Assembly: GCA_948470475.1 (NCBI GenBank)
Contig: OX419337.1
Coordinates: forward strand, 25,140,791 to 25,204,790
Reading direction: 5' to 3'
Origin: Galaxea fascicularis
Lineage: Eukaryota; Cnidaria; Anthozoa; Scleractinia; Euphylliidae
DNA: 64,000 nucleotides
The notes beneath the pieces are model-generated. The model made no database searches. It had not been told where the DNA came from and saw only the letters and a list, made by a program, of their open reading frames with translations. Both the position numbers and the translations under genes were made by a program. Of this stretch, positions 46,401 to 58,400 are shown one piece after another (position 1 is the first letter of the stretch; each line of letters starts with the position of its first letter).

Positions 46401-49400
46401 AGATAGCACCACAGGAAAGCACTGCTCAGTAGCTTTCAAGTTCCGTCGATTCAAGCGTTTTAACCATCTTGTACAACATGATAACCTTACAATTTGACAA
46501 CACTGCAATATAGAGGATTATCAGGAGGCCTTTGATGGTATAACGGAGAGTTAAACTCTTTAAATCCCAAGATCTGATTATTAATTTCTCTTTTCTAGCT
46601 GCTATACAGTTCCTTGTGTATTAGTTAAGAGAATTTGGAGTTATATCAAGATAACATACTCTGGCTGATACATTTGTCTATTCTCATAACCTCATCATAA
46701 CAATGCATTGATATTATAAAGAGAAATGACTTGCTAATTACTTCGGGGAGTTAAACAAGGACGACGGCAGCGGCGACAAGAAGACCTCAAACAGCAGGTT
46801 TCATGTAGTTGCAGAGCTCTGTTTCGGGGACACTTTGCTTCAAGTTGGAAAATTGCCATATTTACAGTGTTTCGTATTGTAACTATTCTTCTTCTGTGTT
46901 TAAACCAAGTGTCATTCTGGATTCCAGTCCTTGCGAGCATCTATTATCTCAACGTGGTTTTTATCTTGTTAACTCATAAATACGTGGGAACTCACCGTCC
47001 TTAATCACTGGCGCACGTCGTGTTCCCAAGCGGGTTATAAAAGCTACAGACAAGGAAACTTACAAAAGGTTCACCTTCACGCAAGAACAAGTATTTAAGT
47101 CTGAACTATTAGATGACATCGTATTTTCTTTCATTCATTTTCTAATTTTGTTGCACTTTTGATAGGTCCTTGATTTGAGTTTAGTTCAACTTGTGTACAG
47201 CAGTAGTTATTTCAAGTCACTTTCTACTGGGGGAAATGTCAGTAAAGCTTTGGTAAGGACAAATATAAGATACAAATTAAAATAGATGTAAAATCGGGCC
47301 ATAACTCTAGAAGACTGAGCAATTCATAGTTGTTACCTATCGATGATGTTAGAAACTGGTCAGTTAACAGTTTTTACGGTTTTTGTAAATTTTGTAAATT
47401 CCTGTAATTAACAGTTATTGAATCATGCATATGAAAGAAATCATATGTGAACTGCGGATATGAAATCAAATGAAGAATGATCGTCGCAGTTGTGATCAGG
47501 CTTCTTTACGCAATTGTAAAAATTGCGATCACAACTGCGACGATCATTCTTCATTTGATTAACAGTTATGTTTGTCGTCTGACCAAACTGTGGAGTGATT
47601 TAGTTCCCCGTGTTTAAATGATAAACGGATAGTGAAACGTTCACACGTGCCGGAAAGGGCACGTGCTTACGTGGTTTGTTTTGTTTCTCATTGGTCGGAA
47701 AATATTGCAGCTTGATGCACTAATTAGCTTCCGCACGTGGCACGGGTCTCGTGGACTAATTACACAGAGTTTAGCAATTTTCAGGCCCTTTTTTTTTAGT
47801 CTTTTAACACGTTTTTGAAACGTTTTAAATCCACACTAGCTTGTTTTGTTTTGTTTTCGCCGTCCACACAGTATTAAAACGATTAAGGACACTTCCCTCT
47901 GGTGGCTCCTTCCTTTGTTTTTGGGTTCTGGTTTTACAATAGTTTAGTTTTGGATCATTCTCCATCAAAAGGTCAAACCGCATAAAGACATCCTTCAGTT
48001 TTTTCTCATTTTTCACGAAAAATGAGGCAAAACTTCGTTTTCACGATTTTCCTCCAAGGGATGTAAGTTTAATCATGAGCATCTTCAAGAACGAAAACAG
48101 CGATTTTCCTCTGATGACTGAATTGTCAGTGGAAAATCGCTCGTTTTGTTCTTTTCTTCTTACACTAGGAATTATTCGAATGACCGTTTGAAGCTCACTT
48201 GGAGAGTTTTTGTTTATTGTAGGTGGCGGCCAGTGAACATTCCTGCTACCAAACAATACGAGTTTTCAATGGACAATTATTGTTGTTAGGGGTTAAGGTA
48301 ATGTAGTACCTTCAGGTTGCGTATGTTGGTACCTTAGGACGCATTCTTTTGGGACCATTTGTGTGACATAGGAACATTGGGAACAGGTGATATTTTTGTT
48401 ATTTTGCCGGGATCTATTTTGTTTTCGGACTGAAGAGAATAGCTTTCTGTAGATTCTGCTCCCGGCGAGAAAATAAGCGGAGTCAGCAATACGGTTGACT
48501 ACCGAGGAATTCGCAGAATATCCGTTCTTTTGGGAAAGTTTCGCCAAGTCTGTGACGGGACATCTGATGTCAGGTTTGCATGATCAGTTCTGACTATTTT
48601 GCGCGTCAGTCTTAAGTTAAGTCACTTCACCAACAGTATTCGTTTGGGAAACCGCCTTATTCTCTTTTTCTAAACAAGAATAAACAAAAGCCGGAATAGT
48701 CCCAGAAAGAACGCCCTCTCAGTGCACATGTATTTGCCTGAGGCTGGATATTTGCTGGAATTGTCACTAACGGTAAATGAATTTTTGAACTTTATAACTT
48801 AAACAACTTTGGTCTTTTTGTTTTTAGTCCGTCCACGTGTTGACATTAAGGACGTGGCGTGATGTAAGTTAAAATCCTCTCCTCTTTGAAGTCTCTGGTT
48901 ATTGATTATCAGGAAAGGCCTGTAACTTCTGTCGAGTGTAAGAGAAAAAAAGACCAAACCACCCACCCACTTACCAAGTAACCAAAAGGGCGTATTCGGT
49001 GTTTTTATTTGCACTCTTTTGCATTTGTAAGCTTGCGAACATCATTGCTCTTTCATTCAAGTTTGCGTCGAAGGTGTGAACAAGACTACAGTTCTTTTTC
49101 TTTTCAGCGGATTGAAGTTTTCGTCAAGCAGAATAACTTCCTTGATGCTTTAGAACTGGCTTTGTCATTTTATAATGGCACGGCTATGGCAGTGATAGGT
49201 GAGTTACCTTGGACAAGACACTCAACTTTACTGAATTACCCGGTTATGGATACTATGTCGTAAAGGTTAAGACAAATGTGAATGTTCAACTATTGTTTAT
49301 CATTGGTACCCTGACTTTAAAGTGACGTAATTAGGGGCGGGTCTCCTGGCCTCTCTTATTTCAAGCAAACACTGACGTCCGCTTGAGCGAGGCAATTCAA

Positions 49401-52400
49401 TATGCTTCCTTTCAACTCTAGCAGTTAAGACCGTGCTCTCCTACTTTCCGGGTTTTTTACCGATTATATCAACAGGATGACTGAATCTTTGTTTATTTTA
49501 GGTTTGCTTGGAAATAAAGAGCAGAGAACAGCGGAAATTGCTGCACAGGTTCGTGGTTGCTAAAAGAGTGTTAGTCAAGCCAAGGAAAGCCTTAAAAAAA
49601 TGTTGATTAAAACACTTTGTCTCTGCTCGGTTTGAGCAGAAGGTCAAAACTCTTTGCCCCCAGTTCATAACAAGCATGGGCTTACTTGTTGATTAACGTT
49701 TATAGTTTATACATAGAGTCGATTCAGGTGTTCTTTAGGGCGAATTCTTTTGGTTCTATCTTAGTACGGGAATACTCGGACTAGACAGTGGTCTTCCGGG
49801 TTTTCATAAAGAACTAAAGTAGCAGGAAGATATTATAAATAGCAAGAAAATCTGTCCACTCAGAGAAAAATTTACTTTCAAGGCTTCTACAGGCCATCAA
49901 AATTCAGCTGGAGAATTCCACGAAGTAGCCGGAGAATTCTCCGATGTCCGATGCCATTATTCTTGTTCTTTTGGGACCTGTTCTGTTTTCAGAATGACCA
50001 CAATAACATTCTTTTCATTCTGCGCCCGATAACAGAATGAAAGGAATGAACAGAATGCAGTTTACTTGAAATACGAGTAAGTTCCTTAAGGAACGTTTTG
50101 TCGGGAAAATTGTGCGCGGCCTGCCAAGCCCGTGACTTGATACCGGAAGTTAGGTTCACACGCTCGGTCCACAGTGGCCCGTTTCTCGAAATTCCCGTAA
50201 ACTTTTCGGGCCCGAAAAGCCATTTCAAAAACTGCGATCCACTTATTTTAAAAAGCTTTTCTTTTGCCCTTTTGTATTTCGAAATCATAGCAAAAGAAAA
50301 GCTTTTTAAAATAAGCGGATCGCAGTTTTTGAAATGGCTTTTCGGGCCCGAAAAGTTTACGGGAATTTCGAGAAACGGGCCACTGTGAACCGAGCGTGTG
50401 AACCTAACTTCCGGTATCAAGTCACGGGCTTGGCAGGCCGCGCACAATTTTTTGGCACCCGTAATGCGCCCGAAAACGTTTCGGGCCCGTAAAACTATTT
50501 TACTTGCACGAGGTTCATTACCAAAATTCGATTTCTAGTATTTTTGATAATCTTTCAAGAAAGTATGGTATAAAATTGAGAAATACATTGTTAGTTTGTT
50601 GTAAACGCTATTACCAGTCGATTGAAAACCAACTTTAAAAATACTTTTCGGGCCCGAAATTATTTCCGAAGTTTTGACTATTCTTTGCGCTGGTGACCTA
50701 AATGCCTAATATGTCATGAGTATTAAAAGAAATTAGATGCTAGTCTCTCTAAGCGCTCAGACGGGTACAATACAGGTTGCCTGCTTTTTTGTATTTCTTT
50801 TCTAGATTGAAGAGTTGTTGTTAGCTTTTGTAGATATCACAGTTTTCGTCAGCTGTCCGAAGACCAAAGACATCGAGGAACTCAGAACGTACTTCAAGGT
50901 GAAGGGAGTTTTGTTCATACATGTCCAATACAGTTTGTATAAAGATTGTGTTTTGTTCTGGTTTTTCTGTCTTGTCGGTTGTTTCATTATTCATTTTGGA
51001 ATTTTTGAACAGGAAATGGTGCCAATCTTTATAAAATACAGCATTGCCATTAAAAACATGTGAGTAGTTAACACTGGTTGTTTTTAGCTCTCAGTATGGG
51101 TTCACCAATGTCAGGAAGTCTAAAAGATATCCCCATCAGTGTCCTTAAACCTCGGAATTTTTCTACAGATAAAGGAGCTATGGCATGAGTTTTCAATACT
51201 ACTCTAAACATAAAAGCGGAAAAAGATATTTGAAGCAAAGAAAACCCTAAATGGTTCCGTTTTGTTTAAAATTATTTGCCAATTAGACATTCTTTCGTGT
51301 TTAGCATTTTTTTTTTTCATGTTTTTTCCCAACTTTGGAGTCATCTAATGTACTGACTTTGGGTAGCTGGGGCGGATCTAGGTTTTTACAAAAGGAGGTT
51401 CGATGAAAGGTACCACCGAAGGCGACGCTCCTGTCGGGGGGTCCCGGGGCGGGGGGCATCCTCCCCCGTAAAAATTTGCGGGAACTTTTAGTCCTCGGAA
51501 ACGCGATTTCCGGCATTCTGAGGTAAAGTCAGCGTGTTTAATGTCTCATTTTTTAAAGTTTAAATGCCATTATTTTTCCATTAAAAAATAATAAAGCTGC
51601 GCAAAAAAACTGCGACAAAAAGTTAGGTACTTCGGATAAAACTTTCATTTATAAAACTATGATGAAAGTATACTACCGTTAAACTTTTTTACGCGGTGCT
51701 TTGCAGAAGCAAGAGAAAATAAACAATTAAAAGCATCACATTCGCAGCGAACCAAAATATTCAAATATTTATTTGCTTTTTACAGAACACGTTTTAGCTA
51801 CATTGAACAGCAGAGAATTTTTTTCTTAGCTTTGTTATTTAAGATTTACAGGTATTTGTTTTATATTTTTATAAGTTTTTGACGTTAGGTGTATTAATTT
51901 AGGGGGTTCGATCGAACCCCCGGACCCCCCCCCCCTAGATCCGCCCCAGGGTAGTTCATATAGAGTACTCAACACTGCAGTGAAAACCTCGTTTATTTTC
52001 ATATCCAACAGGGACCTTTTATTTAGGGATATTTACGACAAGTTTTGCGAGGATCCTGTTGGGAAGATTGTTTTTTTAGAAAGCCTTGAACCTCATATTT
52101 TATCAGACAAGTAAGTTTACCTGTAGTAGACTAAAAGTTAAAAGTGCGAAGACCTTAAAAGTAGGATCGATGATCGCAGCTTACTTTATGTTAGATGGAA
52201 TTACTTGTGTTCGGGTGAGGATTAAGGCTACTCTGTGAAGTTTATCATAAATCTCATTATTTGACATGGACCACCCACTCTTGGTTATGCACTATTAAAT
52301 TTTTCTAGTTTATTCCTTAATACACCAGCATTGAAGATATATTCTTTTTTTTTTTTTGTTTTATTAGGTTGACGTCCTTGAGTCCTATTGTAATGAAAGA

Positions 52401-55400
52401 GTTCATAGGTAACGCTGTATCAAGTTGGAACATAAGAGCGGTTTTCAACTGAGTGTTGTAAAACCAACCCTAAGGAGAAACTCCAGCCAATCGTAACAGA
52501 CGCAAACGTCGCAGTGAGCCAATCAGAATTCATCGCGATTACTTGCAACCGTCTAGTATAAGAGCGGGAAATTGCGTTCGAGCAAGACACGATTGGTTTT
52601 AGGTTTGCTTCTCATTGGTTGTCAGAAAATGGCGCGATTTTTACCTATCAATCACAAAACTCTGGAAGCAAACCTAAAGTAAACGATAATTATGTTCGAC
52701 GCACAATTGAAAACCGCTCTAACTTCCACTAAGCAATTAAAAGGAACGTGAACTATCAGACGCAAACTTTAATTGGAACAGGAATTGAGCGAATATTCTT
52801 TAATTAAAAGATTCTATAATTGCAGTTTGTGTGATTTTAGTGGCCGGAATAACTTGATTGAGGTTCCTTTGGAAAAAGCTGTTTTGTTCGCTGCATATAT
52901 GCAGAACTACTCTACTCTTTATACTTTATACACTTGATACAAGAAAGGAGACGAGTTTACTTGAAGAGGCAAAGTTATATTGAATCTAAGGAAAATGTTT
53001 TCTTTTTGCTTGAAAACTAAAAAATCCGATATTTGATATATTTTTCTTATCCTGAATCAGAGTAGAAATATCCGAGTATCCTAGAATAAATGACCCAATG
53101 CGTTCTTAGTGACAGTCTTTTGCCACAGAACACTACCAACAGCAGAGCCAGCTCAAAGAAGTCGAATCTTGCCTGTTGCACCTTGATGTGACAAATCTGG
53201 ATATTCATCAAGTGAGTGTTGCGTGACTTATACACTCAAGGTACTTAATCTTTCGCCAATACGGGTACTACTGCACGGGGTCACACTGTGATTGGTTATG
53301 TTGTGTGGGATTTGCTGCGCCGATGGGCGCTTTTCTCACTCCGGGTCATACTTGGCGACAAAACGTTTTGAAAAGTCTTTTGTTGTTACTGCTTGTTGAA
53401 AGTCGCATCTGGAGGCCACTCCGGACCTAATCTTTCCCTCATGACAAAAATACCAATTAGTTTTTCGGGATTCACTAGAAAGCTAGGCTCGACTACCAGC
53501 CGCTGTTCGGGAGAGGAGCCCGCGCTCGGGGAGGGACCAGACCAGACACGAGAGAGCGGCGGAAATCGAGCCTACTAGAAAGCAGCAATAAGAACTACTA
53601 TGTTTGTTTGCAGTTGGTCAGTATGCAAAATGCATCTGCAACTTTTCCAAATTTATGTGAAACTCGAAAAAAAAAGTAAAGTAGTTTGTTTCAGGCATTC
53701 AGTTGAGACCCTAGAACAGGCTAACATAAAAAATAAACCGCAGGAAGCATGAAGATTGTTTGTTGTTTCTTAGGTTAATCATTCAATGATTTTATTCCTT
53801 GTGGTCCAAGATCCTTTACATGTTTGACGCAGTGTGTGTTGTCAAAGATTTTGAACTGGACGATCTCCATGACAAAACTGATTTGAAGGAGTCGCGTTTT
53901 CTTTTGAGGCGTTTTGCATCGTTTGGAATACCAGCAGTCATTTCTTTGCTTCTTGTTGCAGATGGTAAAGCTGTGCTGGGCTCATGGTTTGTACGACGCC
54001 ATATTCTACGTGTACAACAGAGGAATGCGCGATTACACGACGCCGCTAGAGGTGCTGTTAAGGCCTCTCACTTTTGAATAGCCTGCAAAGTCGGCACACA
54101 GACAGTCCAATCTATCTGTGTGAGCACGCGCACGTGACGTAACGATATGCTATTAACCAGTTATTTGCGTCATTCGGATAGATTGGTCTGCCTGCGCAGT
54201 CAGTCGTCGGAAAAATAGTGCGTGAGTTACATTAGCGCGCACGCGAGGAGAAGCGAAAAAAAAATTTGCTTCTCCTCCTCCACGCGCATCGCTTTGAATC
54301 ACGCGCGAATTTTTTATCACTGTCACGCAGCTACGCAGATCAATGTTACTAGACAAGTGATGAAATTTAAAAGTGTGGCCATTCAAATTGAATCTATACA
54401 AACGGTTAGTTTCTTGTGGTAGTGTTTCAGACTTTTTCTGTCGTGTTTGCAGCCAATTTTAACCAACACGAAAACACGTGTAGCTATTCTGCTTACGAAA
54501 ACTGTAGTTTCTACTCTTTCTTTTTGCCTTATTTAATCCTTTAATTTGCTACTATGGCATTCACTTTGTAGTAGATACCTTTCCTTGTGCAAGTCGCATG
54601 CGACAGTGATAACGAAGCGTACAACCGTCAAAAATCTCAGTAACGCGAAACGTGAAAAGCCTACCTCTTACCTTGTTTTCAATGCCTTTTTTCTTGAACA
54701 GGAATTAATCAATGTTTTAAAGAGCACAATACAATCCAGTGCGTTACTTTTAGGTGAGTTAGTTTCCGTTTTACAGATTCTCGTTGTGGTTGAATGTCAT
54801 GAGACTCGGCTATGCTTGGCCCTGATACTATCAGGAGTAAGAGCTGATTTACCAAAGGTGGTTACAATTCGTGAAACTACCACAGTAAGTTGTTGAACTA
54901 TAATTATGTGTTTTTACCTTTTAGTCCTTTGATGCATTGGAGGTGGTCAAGTATAAGCGTTTTGATATAAGCAAATTTAGCTGCTTTTCTTGTGTTGGTT
55001 TTTAATTTGGCCGCGTAAGGTTGTATGACCATTCATATGAAATCCACTAAGCAGTACTTAGTTTCTTGTGGTGCCATTTGATTTTCGTGTTTGGGGCTTT
55101 TATAACGCTTGAAGATCGCAAGAGTTTTGGCGAGATAAGTTCTCTTTGCACCACGTTTCATTTTAGATTCTGACCTGTCCTTGGGAAACAAGCTATTGGT
55201 GTACATTAGCTGCTGTCTGGCTGGTCAGGCGTACCCTGTCGGTTCCATCCCTGAGGATCTCGCCCAGGAAGTAAAGAAAGAAGTAAGGACGCTTGGTGCT
55301 AAAAAGCAAAAGTTATTTACCCGTCTTTGATGCTGTGTGTTGCTCTGCTGGCACTCGAAACTGTTTGTTGAAATAGTTTTGGTTCTTCTAACATACTTGA

Positions 55401-58400
55401 TTTGTTCGACAAGTTTCTTATGTCTTCATTTTAGCGTGGGCATCGAAGATGCAAATGCTGTCAGCTCTACGCAGAGAGAGTAGACCGTTGGCAGTCTCGA
55501 CTATCCTAAGTCTTGCATTTTGATACAATCGCTCATGATTATTGAAACGCTAGTTGTAGGAAAATTGCAAAATGGTATTAACTGTCCCATGATATTTTCT
55601 CTACATTGTCGTAATGCTTTAGTCTGTGAAGTCTCCAGTGAAACTCTCCTGAACGCATTTGATTTCCTTTCTCCTTGAGTTTATTGCAAGTTTTTCTTTT
55701 AATTCTCAGGTGTTTAACTGCCTCACGGCCCAAAACACTAGAGATGGTTTTGAAAGTAAGTGACATTTTGCCAAAGCACGCAACGTGATTATTCAGTATC
55801 TTCGAAACACTACTGGAGTTCTTTCTTTTTTCCTTGTCTTTTCTAGCCGAGCTTTCATATCCCCGTTTGCGAGTGTTGCTGCATTTTGATACCCAAGAGT
55901 TTCTGAATGTTCTGGCAATGGTAAGGACGCTTTTTGGCAGCATTTTGGTTCACTAGGCTCTTTGATTGAATAACCGTATGCCCTGTGCGTTTTTTAGATC
56001 GAGAGCTCTGAAGAAGTATTAGGCAGAGAGACAGACAGCCTCTATAAAGGCACCATTTACAGTTTAGTTCTGTCCTTTTTTCGATTACAGGCGTTTGAGC
56101 GCAGAGACTTTGATGACGGTTTTGAGTAAGTTATCTGAACTCGATCTTTTTTTTAGTGCAAAGTTGTTTTTGTTAGAGACATGTGAATTTTTCGTTTTAT
56201 TTCGTGACATTTGCTAACACAAGTTTTAACATACCTTTTGAGATAAGATACTGTTGTCTTGCATTTGTGAAAGAAACCGCACACAAGAATTGTTTCCCTT
56301 GAAGGCTTTTATCTGTGTACCGTTACCTCAGTCTTGCGTGACGTGCGTCACTACACTACCTGTGTTACTTTACACTTATCCAACGTGACGGTCACTTTTA
56401 TTTACTACCTGATAATTTTGTTTGAGATCGAATGTAGTAATTAGTGTTGTACTCGCACTTAAGAGCGTTTTGAACCGATTAACGAGGTCTGTTTTACTTT
56501 GGTTTTGCTGTACTTCGCTCTGTCATTAGTTGACAAAACTCGCGCGACTTTCTTGACCATCGAGAAGCAAAATCAAAACCAATCGTCACCTGCTCGTGCG
56601 CATTTTCCCGTTGCTTCAAGTTCTGATTGGTTCATTGCGCTGTTTGCCTCTCTTGAAATTGGTCGGAGGGATTAATTGTTTTGCTACGTCAATCAACTGA
56701 AAACCGCCCTGTTGGACGGAGACACAAAAGTTAAAGCAACAGTTCTTTCACCACTCTCAAACCGATATTGGCGTTTCTTTTCAGTTCTCCCAGCGGAGTC
56801 ACACGCAGACAGTTTCTTGTGAATATTCTTTTGGATGTAATGGTGCAGGACACAGGTTTTACTGTAAGTTAGTATGTGAGAGAAGATAAGAAATCAAAAA
56901 GGTCTTAATTTTATTTCAGAGTGTCATTCTTAATCAACAATTGCAACTCTACAAGACATTTTTATTGCAGACCGTTGATTCATCAAGGTCTTACTTATCA
57001 TTTCTATGTTAGAAGTAATAGAAGTCTTCGTTTCATTATTTCTTTTTTTTATTTTTGCATAAACAGCCAAGCCAAGTTGGGTCGTTGTTCACATTTCTTG
57101 CGCGTCAGATGGCAAAACACGAGAACAGGATACAAGTGAACAAAGTCCTGTTTGAACAGGTGAGTTGGTTTTAAATAAGAGTTGGGGAGGGGTAGGTGAG
57201 CCGGTGCGGGGGTGGGGTAAGGGTGTTATTTTTAGTGAAGGGCTCTCTTTAAGGCCTTTTTCCCGGGATCAACGAGTACATGGCAGTGATGTCTTTTGCT
57301 TTTGATGTCCGACTGGTGACCTTGTATTTATCTTTGTAGGTGCTCGAGTACCTTGCTAACCCCGATGATGACTCCAGACACGAGGAAAGGCAACAAGTAA
57401 GCAACTTAATTTGGTGGTAAATTACTGTACAGAAGCAGGGAGTGAGCAACCAAGGCAGATTCATACTTTAAATATCCATTGTGGTTTAGATGTCACATCG
57501 TACGAATTCGTATTTCTTTTGCTTTAGTCCAGGCTAAACGACGATGGCAGAATTCCCACACTTGCTCTGTTTTGGCCTGAAACTTTCATGCGATCTCGGT
57601 GACTCGCGGACTCCCTTGTATTCTTATCAAAGTTTAACCCGCTAACATTTTTCCTGAGGATGAACGAGAATTGTCTCACATTTTGATGCCATGTATGAGT
57701 GTAAAGATGGCTGAATAAATATCGGAAATCAGATCTATGATATCATGCGTCATCTCTCAGTAGACTTTCATGAACTCTCACGCCAGTTTCGCCCAGGCGC
57801 TGAGAGTCGTTCAACTCTCCTGAGAGCCAACTCTTGGAAACTCTCGGCGGTTTGCTTCTCCCTTTGGGAGCGCGTACGGTCCCACATTTCGTTGGCACCT
57901 TCTGCTGTAAATAAAGGCATTAACCCTGAAATGCTGAGATTCTTCGCCATTTTTTTAGGCCTTGTTAGAGCTTTGGAATGCAGGTGGCCTCAAACAGTTT
58001 GATGACGCCAGAATTCTGGTTCTTGCAGAGAATGCCAAATTGTGAGTATTTTCGTGTAACAAGTTTTATTTTGTCGTTTGTTTGCGCCTGTTTTGGAAGA
58101 AGGAAACTCAAAGGATAGCATATTTTTTGTTGCGTTTTCATCATCACTGTCTTTTGGGTAATACAGAAACTGCAGAGAGTAGAGGATTTTTGTGGAGAGT
58201 AGATAGGACGATGAATTTGTTCTAATGTTACACGAAGATTTCAAAGTATAAGTAGTCTTCACATCTGCCGACCTCTCTTACGGGCTTACCACTGTTCTGT
58301 TCTAGTTACCGTGTGTGTGAGATGCTGTACGAGAGAAAACGACAGTTCGCTAAGGTTCTCTCGTGTTACTTTCGAGATTCCTTCCGAGAGGTATGGAGTG

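Noticed and set aside
49989..50447. A 152-codon minus-strand open frame as a gene
   Set aside because: It is the long hairpin read through; the same peptide is encoded on the opposite strand, and there is no start context or homology.
53799..54077. A separate 92-codon gene on the plus strand
   Set aside because: Its 3' part overlaps VPS8 exon 53962-54051 in a different frame; the VPS8 frame there (YDAIFYVYNRGM) is the conserved one.
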